The position numbers and the translations under genes were made by a program. From Anaerotruncus colihominis (lineage in GTDB: Bacteria > Bacillota > Clostridia > Oscillospirales > Ruminococcaceae), in contig CP102255.1 in NCBI GenBank assembly GCA_025146135.1, forward strand, positions 3,224,001 to 3,288,000: a DNA stretch of 64,000 bases, given 5' to 3'. Under the pieces are notes generated by a model, which did no database searches, was not told where the DNA came from, and saw only the letters and a program-made list of their open reading frames with translations. Shown here in pieces: positions 9,367 to 16,744 of the stretch (position 1 is its first letter; every line of letters starts with the position of its first letter).

Positions 9367-9533
9367 TACAGTTCTGAACCGACTTTATTATGCCGGCGCA
9401 CAAATCTGTCAATCACGAAATCCGTCTGTTCCCTTTTACCCTCTGTCCTGAATTTAACACATGCGGCGATGGCCAAGAGTGTCTTCTCGCGCGGTGTCAG
9501 CCGCCCTGCCGGCGCTGCATTTTCCCTTTTCAT
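9366..9533 (-). CDS. Small hypothetical protein (55 aa), same frame as the ORF upstream
   Basis: Reading from ATG 9533, this encodes 55 residues beginning MKRENAAPAGRLTPREKTLL and ending HNKVGSEL, a basic soluble-looking peptide. Its TAA abuts the terminator hairpin. The ribosome-binding site is weak. The frame is continuous with the preceding ORF (9555-9722), interrupted only by one TAA at 9555-9557, so the two may be halves of one broken gene or translationally linked. I do not recognise the family. Confidence 0.4.
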   Translation of the reverse strand: MKRENAAPAGRLTPREKTLLAIAACVKFRTEGKREQTDFVIDRFVRRHNKVGSEL

Positions 9534-9554
9534 GATTTCATTGTTATCTGGTAT

Positions 9555-9722
9555 TTATTTGCCCTCCGTCTCTGGCGGAAGCGTATGCCATGCCGGCGGA
9601 GACTTTTGGCGGGTTAGAAAGCTTTTGACCCGATTTAAAACGGCCTCCACAAAATGAAACCACAAATGACCAAACATAACCGCCGCCGCAAACGCCAGCA
9701 TGGCCATTCCAAGTTCTTTCAA
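9555..9722 (-). CDS. Small membrane protein (about 55 aa), unknown function
   Basis: From TTG 9722 (GCGGGGGA lies about 8 bases upstream) or ATG 9707, the frame encodes a hydrophobic N-terminal segment, MAMLAFAAAVMFGHLWFHFV, then a basic helix with RVKSFLTRQK and a TAA at 9555. This suggests a single-pass membrane peptide. It begins just after the stop of the 161-residue gene upstream and probably belongs to its transcript. Function is unknown. Confidence 0.4.
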   Translation of the reverse strand: MKELGMAMLAFAAAVMFGHLWFHFVEAVLNRVKSFLTRQKSPPAWHTLPPETEGK

Positions 9723-9736
9723 GCGAATCCCCCGCT

Positions 9737-10222
9737 TTATTTGGTTGCAAACCGGTTCATAAAAAAGTCGGTAAAGGCCGCCAGTTCCTCCGCCTGGGAT
9801 ACATAGACATAGAGCCGTTCATCCTCCAGCCAATCGTAAGCGTTGATACCGATATAACCTTTTTTGTCAGGATAAATGACGAATGCGTCGGTTGGGTATT
9901 TATTTCGGTATGCCTTGAGAATTTCACTGCGGCGGTAATAGACAGGATCGCCGCATCCGGAAAGCTCGGGGACCGTGGGAACAACCACAATCGTCCGGCT
10001 CTCCTCGTTCCAGCCAACAATCAAATTTCCTATCTTTGTTTTGCTGCCGTGTACAAAGCCGTAGTTGAAGCGGCTCACATCCTCTGTGTAACCAAAGATC
10101 AACCGATAGTCGTCCCCATTCTCCACGACTTGATTGAAAAGGGCGCGCATCTTTTTTGCATTGGCGCCGCTCTTTTCCATGTCAATCTCAGGCCCCTTGA
10201 ACAGCTTGCTGAAAATTCCCAT
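9737..10222 (-). CDS. Conserved-looking hypothetical protein (161 aa)
   Basis: A 161-residue soluble protein beginning MGIFSKLFKGPEID. ATG 10222 is chosen over an in-frame start at 10270 because GAGGAAA lies just upstream of it and the preceding 16 residues look like untranslated AT-rich leader. It has no signal peptide or membrane segment and is mixed alpha/beta in character with many aromatic residues near the C-terminus. I do not recognise the family. It lies downstream of a TetR regulator on the same strand and upstream of two tiny ORFs. Confidence 0.7.
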   Translation of the reverse strand: MGIFSKLFKGPEIDMEKSGANAKKMRALFNQVVENGDDYRLIFGYTEDVSRFNYGFVHGSKTKIGNLIVGWNEESRTIVVVPTVPELSGCGDPVYYRRSEILKAYRNKYPTDAFVIYPDKKGYIGINAYDWLEDERLYVYVSQAEELAAFTDFFMNRFATK

Positions 10223-10362
10223 ATGCTTTTCCTCCCAATACAGAGATATGATTGATATAAATAAATACAAATTATAAAATTTGTATTTATTTTTCGAAAG
10301 AAATATCCGCTCAAATATTGCGCCAGGTCAATAATCAGGCGGACAAAAGAGGACGCACGCCT

Positions 10363-10971
10363 TCATTTTTTCTGTTTTTCCAGGTAGTCGACGATTGATT
10401 CAATTTGAAAATCCACCGTTTCATCGGCTGCCTCCGGAACCAACAGAGGCAAAGTCCCCGGAAGGGCCTTACAGATGACGACGACAGACAGAAACAAATT
10501 GACCATCAATTGGGTTTGTGCCGCGTTCACACAAATCCCAAAGGTGTTCAATACCCCGTTAAAAAGGAGGAATTGCCGCTGTCTGAAGGTGTGGTACGCC
10601 CTTTCAGACAAACGTTTAAAAATAAGCTGCTGTTCCTCAATGCTTAAAACCGCAATTCCATATTTTTCACCATAACAGCACGAATGCAGGAATTGTTTGA
10701 CGCCCTCCCGCCAGCTAAGGCTGGGATCGTCCATCAATTTCTGAGCATATTCTATAATTTTGGGCTGCTGCAAATACAGGGCCTCCACAATCAGATCCTC
10801 TTTCGTGGGAAAGAAGGTGTAAAAAAAAGTACGTGAGATTCCAACCTTTTTATAAATCTGCTCCACTGTGGTGTGCTGAATCCCCTGCTTCGTCATCAGG
10901 TCAAGCCCAGCGTCAACCAAGGCATCTCGGATTTTCTCCCGTTCTTCCTCTGAATATGAAACTTTGGGCAT
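10363..10971 (-). CDS. TetR/AcrR-family transcriptional regulator
   Basis: A 202-residue protein with a TetR-type N-terminal helix-turn-helix (residues about 10-56; TTVEQIYKKVGISRTFFYTFF is cut short here as VEQIYKKVGISRTFFYTF) followed by an all-helical ligand-binding domain. TetR proteins usually repress a neighbouring gene and release DNA when a small ligand binds. Its target is not evident; the 161-residue gene downstream on the same strand and itself are candidates. ATG 10971 follows GGGGAGAGG. Confidence 0.85.
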   Translation of the reverse strand: MPKVSYSEEEREKIRDALVDAGLDLMTKQGIQHTTVEQIYKKVGISRTFFYTFFPTKEDLIVEALYLQQPKIIEYAQKLMDDPSLSWREGVKQFLHSCCYGEKYGIAVLSIEEQQLIFKRLSERAYHTFRQRQFLLFNGVLNTFGICVNAAQTQLMVNLFLSVVVICKALPGTLPLLVPEAADETVDFQIESIVDYLEKQKK

Positions 10972-11050
10972 TTTTCCTCTCCCCGAAATAAAAACGATTA
11001 TATGATTTCGTCTTTATTTAGCCATAATCAAAACGCGGTATGATAAAATC

Positions 11051-11119
11051 GGCCATCGGAACGCAAGCGTATCGCCTTGGCCATGAAGGATAAAATAACC
11101 GCTGTGCGGTTATTTTATC
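11051..11119. repeat. Hairpin-bearing intergenic repeat, copy 1
   Basis: A segment of about 69 bases nearly matching 27658-27727: both begin GGCCAT, share GCGTATCGCC(T/C)TGGCCAT, and end in a 14-bp hairpin around ATAACCGC/GCGGTTAT (arms 11089-11102 and 11106-11119). The lower stem differs between copies but stays paired. It lies alone between the TetR gene and the tRNA terminators. Confidence 0.7.
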
Positions 11120-11191
11120 ATATAGCGCACAAAAACGCAAGGACAAAGCAACAAAATGCCAACAGGTTTACGCATGTGGAACAGGGATTAA

Positions 11192-11237
11192 AAAAGAAGG
11201 GCTTTGCATACTTATTAGTATGCAAAGCCCTTCTTTT
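11192..11237. terminator. Perfect 19-bp bidirectional hairpin
   Basis: Arms 11192-11210 and 11219-11237 are perfectly complementary around an 8-base loop, with A/T tracts at both ends. It is terminator-like in both directions. It lies downstream of the tRNA-Arg terminator, in a stretch with no convincing gene (10972-11350). Confidence 0.75.
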
Positions 11238-11352
11238 GACGCCAGCTATTTTCCGAAAAATCATTCAGGGACGAACCGATCTCGAACAGCAGGAACGATG
11301 AATATTTACACCTTATGCCGCTCCTTTTTATCAAGTGCCAGCGAAAAATAAA

Positions 11353-11394
11353 CAAAGCGGGTTTGAAATAGTCATACATTTCAAACCCGCTTTG
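11353..11394 (-). terminator. Terminator following tRNA-Arg
   Basis: Arms 11353-11369 and 11378-11394 form a perfect 17-bp stem with an 8-base loop. On the minus strand it begins 12 bases after the CCA end of tRNA-Arg and is followed by T-rich sequence, so it is the likely tRNA terminator. Confidence 0.8.
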
Positions 11395-11406
11395 CAAGCC
11401 ATCTTC

Positions 11407-11483
11407 TGGCGCGCGTGAAGGGACTCGAACCCCTGACCTACTGGTTCGTAGCCAGTCACTCTATCCAACTGAGCTACACGCGC
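11407..11483 (-). tRNA. tRNA-Arg (anticodon ACG)
   Basis: The minus strand folds as a full cloverleaf. The acceptor pairs GCGCGTG with CACGCGC, the D-arm contains AGCTCAGTTGGAT, the anticodon stem ACTGG/CCAGT encloses loop CTACGAA, and the T-arm contains GGTTCGAGTCC. The anticodon ACG, probably edited to ICG, reads CGU/CGC/CGA arginine codons. The discriminator G and the CCA end (11407-11410) are encoded. Confidence 0.97.
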
Positions 11484-11707
11484 ATTTTATAGAAGTCAGC
11501 TTTAATATAATACTACGTTTGGATAATTTAGTCAAGCCCTTATTGGCATAATCTAAAAAATTTTTTCTGGTTATGCCCATTTTACTCTCAAAACGCAAGG
11601 CGGCGGGGAACGGATTATAAAACGTCCGTTCCCCGCGCGAAAAGGAGGGGGTAATCCTGCGATTTGACAGCCGACCAGGAGCAGCTTTGATTTTTGAACA
11701 TACTACC

Positions 11708-12733
11708 CTAATCAAGGACATAAATATCAACAATTTTGCGCCCATTCATGGCGCTTTCCTCATACGTGTCATAGAACAAATCAACATCGACCACACCGGC
11801 GAGCAGGCCCGTCCCTGTGTCGGCGGCAATTGCGCACCCATAAACAAACCGGCCGTCCGACGACGTAATATACAGGCGCGAGCCGTATGGAATGACGCGC
11901 GGATCGACGGCGACATGCCCCGTGATCGCATACCTGCCGCTGGCCGTTTTTGCACCGGAACGCGCGCTGTAGCCGGTTGCCACCTGATCGCGCAGCAAAC
12001 GTGAATAATGCAGAGGCTTTCCGTTTTCATCGACCTCGAGATCGAAATCAAACGGCGAAACCGGCGCCGGCGAGCCGATTAGAATCGTTTCCGGGACCGG
12101 CTGCTGCTCCACGCGCTCGCCAAGAAGCTGTACATCCTCTTTCATTCCGTCAACTGTGCGCTGAACATAGGTCTGCATGAGCACGCCGTCGCTTCCCTCC
12201 TGGATGCGCCGTGTGGACCCGATGCTGATAAGCGGCGAATTTTTGCGCACAGTCTTATATGGGATCGGTTTTTCCACTGTATACTCCTCATAATCCACAC
12301 GCTGCAAAACGATCTTGTCTCCGCGCTCCAATGGCTTTTCAGACGCCGGTGTCAGCAGATCGTTGCCGTCGTATGTGATATCATGCTCATACAACAGCTC
12401 TCCCACGGTTGTGCCAATCTCCACATTGCAGGCGGTCGTCTTTCCATCCACAGTCATCGTGACAGGGAATAAGGAAAACGCATTGACCTGCTCAAACCGT
12501 CCTTCCGGTTCCTCGAAGCGGCTTATTCCATGTCCGGGCAGCAGCCGGGACAAATCGTCCTGCGTCGTATAGCGCAGCGACCGACCGGTTTCTCCCACAA
12601 GATAGACGGCATTGGTCATCGTCGAAATTCTGTATACGACGAATGCCAACACCACAAACAGCAGGCTGACTGCAAACAAGCGGCTCTGCAAAAACAGCTT
12701 GACTGCCTGCATCCTGCCCCACACTTTTGTCAT
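11708..12733 (-). CDS. Membrane-anchored G5/3D-domain cell-wall protein (YabE/RpfB-like)
   Basis: A 341-residue protein anchored by an N-terminal membrane helix (about residues 18-38). A ubiquitin-like DUF348 repeat follows (VTMTVDGKTTACNVEIGTTV), then a G5 domain around YEEYTVEKPIPYKTVRKN. The C-terminal 3D domain has the three-aspartate pattern: ASGRYAITGHVAVDPRVIPYG, AADTGTGL and VDVDLFYDT. 3D domains are lytic-transglycosylase-like folds that act on peptidoglycan outside the cell. ATG 12733 is chosen because AAAAAAGGAG lies just upstream. It is a single gene with its own strong promoter. Confidence 0.9.
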   Translation of the reverse strand: MTKVWGRMQAVKLFLQSRLFAVSLLFVVLAFVVYRISTMTNAVYLVGETGRSLRYTTQDDLSRLLPGHGISRFEEPEGRFEQVNAFSLFPVTMTVDGKTTACNVEIGTTVGELLYEHDITYDGNDLLTPASEKPLERGDKIVLQRVDYEEYTVEKPIPYKTVRKNSPLISIGSTRRIQEGSDGVLMQTYVQRTVDGMKEDVQLLGERVEQQPVPETILIGSPAPVSPFDFDLEVDENGKPLHYSRLLRDQVATGYSARSGAKTASGRYAITGHVAVDPRVIPYGSRLYITSSDGRFVYGCAIAADTGTGLLAGVVDVDLFYDTYEESAMNGRKIVDIYVLD

Positions 12734-12864
12734 GAAGAATACTCCTTTTTTGCACACCAGCCGTATGGGCTGGCGCGGCAATTACATTGGGTGTACTCCG
12801 TTGTCATAGGCTTTTTAAATTTATGGCAATTTCACCCGTTGCTTAGTATACCGGAGTATTTGAA
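12734..12864 (-). other. 5' leader of the 3D-domain gene
   Basis: About 120 transcribed but untranslated bases lie between the promoter and ATG 12733. A stem-loop CCAGCC-GTATG-GGCTGG lies just before the Shine-Dalgarno. Related wall hydrolases are often under c-di-AMP riboswitches, but I cannot find the conserved parts of that class here. Confidence 0.4.
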
Positions 12865-12893
12865 ATTATATTCAGTTTGCACAGAATTGTCAA
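12865..12893 (-). promoter_or_regulatory. Consensus sigma-A promoter for the 3D-domain gene
   Basis: TTGACA (12893-12888) and TATAAT (12870-12865) are both perfect and separated by exactly 17 bases on the minus strand, about 130 bases before the start codon. Confidence 0.85.
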
Positions 12894-13067
12894 ATCAGGC
12901 TTGTGCAAACCAACTGTCAAGATGCATGTCCAAGGGAAACACTGCGATAGAAACCGACTATTTCAGACAAGAATCAGGCCGCAGCCAAGCCCTGTTTTTA
13001 TAAAATTTAACAAAAATTTAATAAAAATTTCGGACACAAATTTTCCTTTGATTTCCAGAACAAAAAA

Positions 13068-13092
13068 AGCCCGCGGCTGTATGCCGCGGGCT
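13068..13092 (-). terminator. Terminator of the rplM-rpsI operon
   Basis: AGCCCGCGGC/GCCGCGGGCT pair around a 5-base loop. On the minus strand the stem is followed by a long T-run (13062-13068), 24 bases past the rpsI stop: a classic intrinsic terminator. The remaining bases to 12894 hold nothing I can name. Confidence 0.9.
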
Positions 13093-13115
13093 TTTGTAGC
13101 TCTGTAGTAAAGCAA

Positions 13116-13514
13116 TCAGCGTTTGGAGAACTGGGGTGCGCGGCGGGCCGCTTTGAGTCCGTATTTTTTGCGCTCCTTCATTCGGGGATCGCGCGTCAAA
13201 AATCCTGCCTTTTTGAGCACCGGGCGCATATCCTCGCCGTTCTGAAGCAACGCGCGTGAAATGCCATGACGGATCGCGCCGGCCTGGCCGGAGACACCGC
13301 CGCCGGTGACAGTGCACACGACGTCAAATTTTCCGAGCGTATCGGTCAGGGTCAGCGGCTGGCGAACGATGAGCTTAAGGGTCTCAAGGCCGAAATAATC
13401 GTTGATATCGCGGCCATTGATCGTGATCGAGCCGGAACCCGGATAAAGTCTTACACGGGAAACAGACTGTTTGCGGCGGCCCGTGCCATAGAAATACGGT
13501 TTCGATTCATACAT
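13116..13514 (-). CDS. rpsI: 30S ribosomal protein S9
   Basis: A 132-residue S9 of typical length. It has [20 protein letters not shown] near the N-terminus, [19 protein letters not shown] in the middle and the basic tail ending in FSKR that reaches the ribosomal P site. It lies 19 bases after rplM, the conserved bacterial order, and is translated from the same transcript. Confidence 0.98.
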   Translation of the reverse strand: MYESKPYFYGTGRRKQSVSRVRLYPGSGSITINGRDINDYFGLETLKLIVRQPLTLTDTLGKFDVVCTVTGGGVSGQAGAIRHGISRALLQNGEDMRPVLKKAGFLTRDPRMKERKKYGLKAARRAPQFSKR

Positions 13515-13533
13515 AGCTGATTAATCCCCTTCC

Positions 13534-13962
13534 TTACAGTGTCCAGGCCTGCGGCTTCTGCGCGGCATGGGTGTGCTCGGCGCCTCTGAAAATACGGCAC
13601 CGGGTGAGAGCGGCGCGTCCGATCACCGTGTCGGGGATCATGCCCTTGACGGCAAGCATCATCGCCTGCTCCGGACGCTCCTTCATCAGCTTGTCATAAC
13701 CGACTTCCTTGAGTCCGCCGATCCAACCGCTGTGACGGTAATACTTTTTCTGCTCCAGCTTGCGGCCGGTGAGAACCGCCTTTTCAGCATTGATAATGAT
13801 GACATGATCGCCGCAATCAACGTTCGGCGCAAAGTCGGCTTTCATCTTTCCGCGCAGGATCGACGCGGCGGTCGCCGCCGTACGTCCGAGCGGCTTGTCA
13901 GCGGCATCGAGGATGTACCACTTGCGTGTCATTTCGGATGCCTTCGGCATTGTAGTAGACAT
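13534..13962 (-). CDS. rplM: 50S ribosomal protein L13
   Basis: A 142-residue L13. The start ATG 13962 (MSTTMPKASEMTRKWYILDA) is set by GGAGGAA just upstream and by family length; the open frame continues upstream but that part is leader. Conserved features include DKPLGRTAATAASILRGK, CGDHVIIINAEK and the RKLEQKKYYRHSGW segment. L13 is an early assembly protein of the large subunit. It is the first gene of the operon. Confidence 0.98.
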   Translation of the reverse strand: MSTTMPKASEMTRKWYILDAADKPLGRTAATAASILRGKMKADFAPNVDCGDHVIIINAEKAVLTGRKLEQKKYYRHSGWIGGLKEVGYDKLMKERPEQAMMLAVKGMIPDTVIGRAALTRCRIFRGAEHTHAAQKPQAWTL

Positions 13963-14112
13963 ACCTGTTCCTCCAAATTCCTGTAAACTGTTTTGCGCGA
14001 TCCGCCCTGCAGCGGACCGCCGGAAGGCGCGCGCCGCCGTTTTGCGGCGTGTCCCTTTGCCCTCCAAAATGCAGGCAACCTTCCGATTTTCTCTGAAATT
14101 GCCATAGCGACA
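13963..14112 (-). promoter_or_regulatory. Structured 5' leader of rplM-rpsI
   Basis: About 150 bases lie between the expected transcription start (near 14112) and rplM. They contain several GC-rich hairpins, for example CGCCG-CAAAA-CGGCG and a larger fold around 14000-14040. Firmicutes often regulate this operon through an L13 leader; I infer such a role from position only. Confidence 0.4.
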
Positions 14113-14118
14113 ATTTGT

Positions 14119-14147
14119 ATTATACCCCGCCGGACACGCCATGTCAA
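14119..14147 (-). promoter_or_regulatory. Consensus promoter of rplM-rpsI
   Basis: Perfect TTGACA (14147-14142) and perfect TATAAT (14124-14119) with a 17-base spacer, as expected for a heavily expressed ribosomal operon. Confidence 0.9.
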
Positions 14148-14288
14148 CATTTTTTTGCCAAATATTCAATTTATAAAACACGCGCTCCTGTTTTCACACT
14201 ATAACGCTTTGATTCTCTCTCATACGCGATATGTAAATCACATTTGATACTATATAAAATTTACTATTTGTATTTTTTATTTTATATA

Positions 14289-14495
14289 TTACTTATTTTT
14301 AACGCCTACCGCATCAAAGCAGATCCATACAAACGCAATAAAGATACAAAACCACCACCCAGCCGAAATCATTAAAGACCATACCTCCATATTCATAGTT
14401 TTAAACAGTGCCGCTGCTTTGTACAAAAAATATAGGCGCAGCGAAGCCAATATGCCAAGCGCGATTACTCCGAAAATATCATTTTGTCGCCGCAT
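14289..14495 (-). CDS. Small two-helix membrane protein (68 aa), unknown function
   Basis: MRRQNDIFGVIALG begins a 68-residue protein with two hydrophobic helices (about residues 8-30 and 38-62). A strong GGAGG lies 6 bases before ATG 14495, which supports real translation despite the short length. It stands alone in an AT-rich interval between rplM and a divergent XRE regulator. No family is recognised. Confidence 0.65.
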   Translation of the reverse strand: MRRQNDIFGVIALGILASLRLYFLYKAAALFKTMNMEVWSLMISAGWWFCIFIAFVWICFDAVGVKNK

Positions 14496-14699
14496 CTGCT
14501 GCCTCCATAGTTTAAATTTACCGCATGATTCTATATTATATCTTAATTATAAAGATTTCAATATATAAATTCGTAATTTTTAAGAATAATCACGTCTAAG
14601 AGAAAAAAATATATAAACTAAACATAGAATCCTGTCGTGATTTCACAATGAATGCCGGATAGGCTTGGACTGCCCGGCGAGGAGGCATCCGAAACCGCT

Positions 14700-15032
14700 A
14701 TGCACAACCTGGGATACATTTTGAAATCAGCCCGTGAGGACCGCGACCTTACACAGACCGAGGTTATGCGGCGCACCGGCATCAATAATAAAACGCTCTC
14801 CGGCTATGAAAATAACATTGCGGAACCGGATCTGACCACCTTTGCGCAGCTTATGGAGCTTTATCAGCTTTCAGCGGATCAGGTGCTTGGGACAGGCAGC
14901 TCAGGGTCTTTTGTCACCGCATCGGAGCAGGAATTGATTGAACTATACCGGCTGCTGCCAAAAAAGCGCCGCCGTGAGGTGCTTGAAATCCTGCGTCTGA
15001 TCACCCGCAGCCGTCCGCAGGGCGACGAATAG
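14700..15032 (+). CDS. XRE-family helix-turn-helix regulator
   Basis: A 110-residue DNA-binding protein with a Cro/C1-type HTH (residues about 5-60: LKSAREDRDLTQTEVMRRTG, then NNKTLSGYENN) and a charged C-terminal helix. ATG 14700 starts just before the domain, with GAGGAGG 14 bases upstream, a rather long spacing; ATG 14652 in frame is the alternative and would add 16 poorly conserved residues. It is probably a local repressor; its target is not evident. It is divergent from the small membrane protein. Confidence 0.8.
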   Translation: MHNLGYILKSAREDRDLTQTEVMRRTGINNKTLSGYENNIAEPDLTTFAQLMELYQLSADQVLGTGSSGSFVTASEQELIELYRLLPKKRRREVLEILRLITRSRPQGDE

Positions 15033-15039
15033 TCCTCCA

Positions 15040-15157
15040 GCCTTTTTAAAAAAGGCTTCGGCGAAAAACTTTAGCCGGCTGCGCCCCCGCTTTTTTGAAA
15101 AAAAGCTCGGCAAAAAACTTTAGTCGGCTGCGCCGCGAACAGTGGGGCGGGCGCTGC
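15040..15157 (-). repeat. Dispersed intergenic repeat, copy 1 (two tandem units, reverse orientation)
   Basis: Two units (15041-15085 and 15089-15146) read, on the minus strand, CCCACTGTTCGCGGCGCAGC then CGACTAAAGTTTTTTGCCGA and a self-complementary GCTTTTTTTCAAAAAAGC. The same string recurs at 29.3, 34.8, 40.6 and 41.0 kb. It lies just after the XRE gene stop. Confidence 0.8.
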
Positions 15158-15225
15158 TTGACGGTTTACCACAGAACGCACCGGCGTGCGTCTGATACGA
15201 TCGTGCCAAACAGAGGTGGGGATAA

Positions 15226-15259
15226 CATAAGGGGAGGGTCGCTCGACCCTCCCCTTATG
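15226..15259. repeat. Perfect 16-bp inverted repeat
   Basis: Arms 15226-15241 and 15244-15259 pair perfectly with a 2-base loop. There is no T-run, so it is not a standard intrinsic terminator. It lies in a GC-rich gene-free stretch between the dispersed repeat and the RlmI terminator. Confidence 0.6.
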
Positions 15260-15415
15260 AGGCGCGCTGAGGGGCGCTGCCGCGGCTTGTCCGCGCCCGG
15301 CGGCTATAGCCGCCGGAAAGCCCCGAATAGCCGGCCGGGCAAGCACAGCGCCCGGCGGTGAGCGACCTGCGCACAGGTCGCGCGCGCCTAAGCGCCCTGT
15401 CTCCCGCATTTTTTC

Positions 15416-15459
15416 AACGATACGCCCCGGAAGCTTAAAAGCTTCCGGGGCGTATCGTT
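15416..15459 (-). terminator. Perfect 21-bp hairpin after the RlmI-like gene
   Basis: Arms 15416-15436 and 15439-15459 are perfectly complementary around two bases. It lies about 50 bases downstream of the RlmI-like stop on the minus strand and is followed there by a short T-rich stretch. Confidence 0.7.
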
Positions 15460-15511
15460 TCCTTTTATATGCAAATAGTAAAATTTAATATATTTTATCC
15501 AAACCGCAAAA

Positions 15512-16726
15512 TCAAACAACCTGAAACAGATAAAATTTCAAGTAATCCGTTTCCGGCACGTTCCATAAAATTGGATGATCGGGCGATTGCTGACGCGCCT
15601 CGATCTGGCGCAGGCTCACACAAGCGTCATGCGCCGCAGCGCGCAGCATCCGCTGGAACAGATCGTCTGTCATAAAATGGGAGCAGGAACAGGTCGCCAG
15701 ATATCCGCCGCGCGGCAGCAGCTTCATCGCGCGCAGGTTGATCTCCTTATAACCGCGCTGTGCACCGCCAACCGTCCGGCGGCTCTTTGTAAAAGCCGGC
15801 GGGTCGAGAATGATAAAATCGAACCGCTCTCCCGCCGCTTCCAGCTCCGGCAGCAGGTCGAACACATTGGCCGCCTGACATTCGATCACACCATCCAGAC
15901 CGTTGCGTACCGCATTGTCCCGCGCGAGCGTGACGGCAGTCTCCGACACGTCGACGGCGCGCACATAAGCCGCGCCGCCATGCGCCGCATTGAGCGCGAA
16001 CGACCCTGTATGCGTGAAGCAGTCGAGCACACGACGCCCCTTTGCAAGACGCGCCACAGCCCGGCGGTTATACTTCTGGTCGAGAAAAAAGCCTGTTTTT
16101 TGGCCGTTTTCAAAGTCGACCTCGTAAGTAATCCCATTTTCGACAATCTGTGTCTTTGTCCCGCCGCTGTCGCTGCCAAACCAGCCGCGCCCCTGCGTAA
16201 GCCCCTCCAGCTCCCGGATGGGCACATCGTTGCGTTCATAGACGCCGCGAATTCTCTGTCCATCCTGTTCCAGAAGCCCGCGCAGCAGCGGGAATAAAAG
16301 CAGCTTGATACGTTCCATGCCGAGCGACAGGGTTTGCGCCACCAGCACATCGCCAAAGCGGTCGACCGTCAAACCCGGAAGCTGATCCGCTTCGCCAAAA
16401 ATCACACGGCAGCAGGACAAATCAGCTTCATCCAGCACAGTTTTTCGATATTCCCACGCATAGCGCAGGCGGCGCGCCCAAAACGCTTCATCAAAGCGGT
16501 CGTTTGCATTGCGGGAAACCATACGGATGCGGATTTTTGACCGCTCGCTGACGAACCCGGTTCCAAGATACGTTCCCTTCTCACCTGCGATATCGACAAG
16601 GTCCCCGTTTTTATACGCGCCTTCGATCGAACGTATCTCCGTATCATAAACCCAGGGATGCCCCTGTTCAATCTGCCGCTGCGCCTTTTGGCTTACAAGG
16701 GCGATCGCAAAGCTTCGCTGCTTCAT
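15512..16726 (-). CDS. Class I SAM-dependent rRNA methyltransferase, RlmI/RlmK-like
   Basis: A 404-residue protein with an N-terminal PUA domain (GHPWVYDTEIRSIEG region), a central EEHD-like part and a C-terminal Rossmann methyltransferase domain. The SAM motif is VLDCFTHTGSFALNAA (about residue 226) and LDPPAFTKS follows the catalytic strand. This family methylates 23S rRNA cytosines (RlmI, m5C) or guanines (RlmK domain). Which base is modified here cannot be told. It follows the zinc-ribbon membrane gene by 18 bases, probably in one operon. Confidence 0.85.
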   Translation of the reverse strand: MKQRSFAIALVSQKAQRQIEQGHPWVYDTEIRSIEGAYKNGDLVDIAGEKGTYLGTGFVSERSKIRIRMVSRNANDRFDEAFWARRLRYAWEYRKTVLDEADLSCCRVIFGEADQLPGLTVDRFGDVLVAQTLSLGMERIKLLLFPLLRGLLEQDGQRIRGVYERNDVPIRELEGLTQGRGWFGSDSGGTKTQIVENGITYEVDFENGQKTGFFLDQKYNRRAVARLAKGRRVLDCFTHTGSFALNAAHGGAAYVRAVDVSETAVTLARDNAVRNGLDGVIECQAANVFDLLPELEAAGERFDFIILDPPAFTKSRRTVGGAQRGYKEINLRAMKLLPRGGYLATCSCSHFMTDDLFQRMLRAAAHDACVSLRQIEARQQSPDHPILWNVPETDYLKFYLFQVV

Positions 16727-16744
16727 ATGCTCTCCTTATTTCAG

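Noticed and set aside
12734..12864. c-di-AMP or c-di-GMP riboswitch before the 3D-domain gene
   Set aside because: The leader is too short for the c-di-AMP class and lacks the conserved motifs of either.
15071..15409. Minus-strand frame of 112 codons
   Set aside because: It covers the dispersed repeat and a perfect hairpin, has Arg/Pro/Ala-biased composition and no ribosome site; a GC-content artefact.
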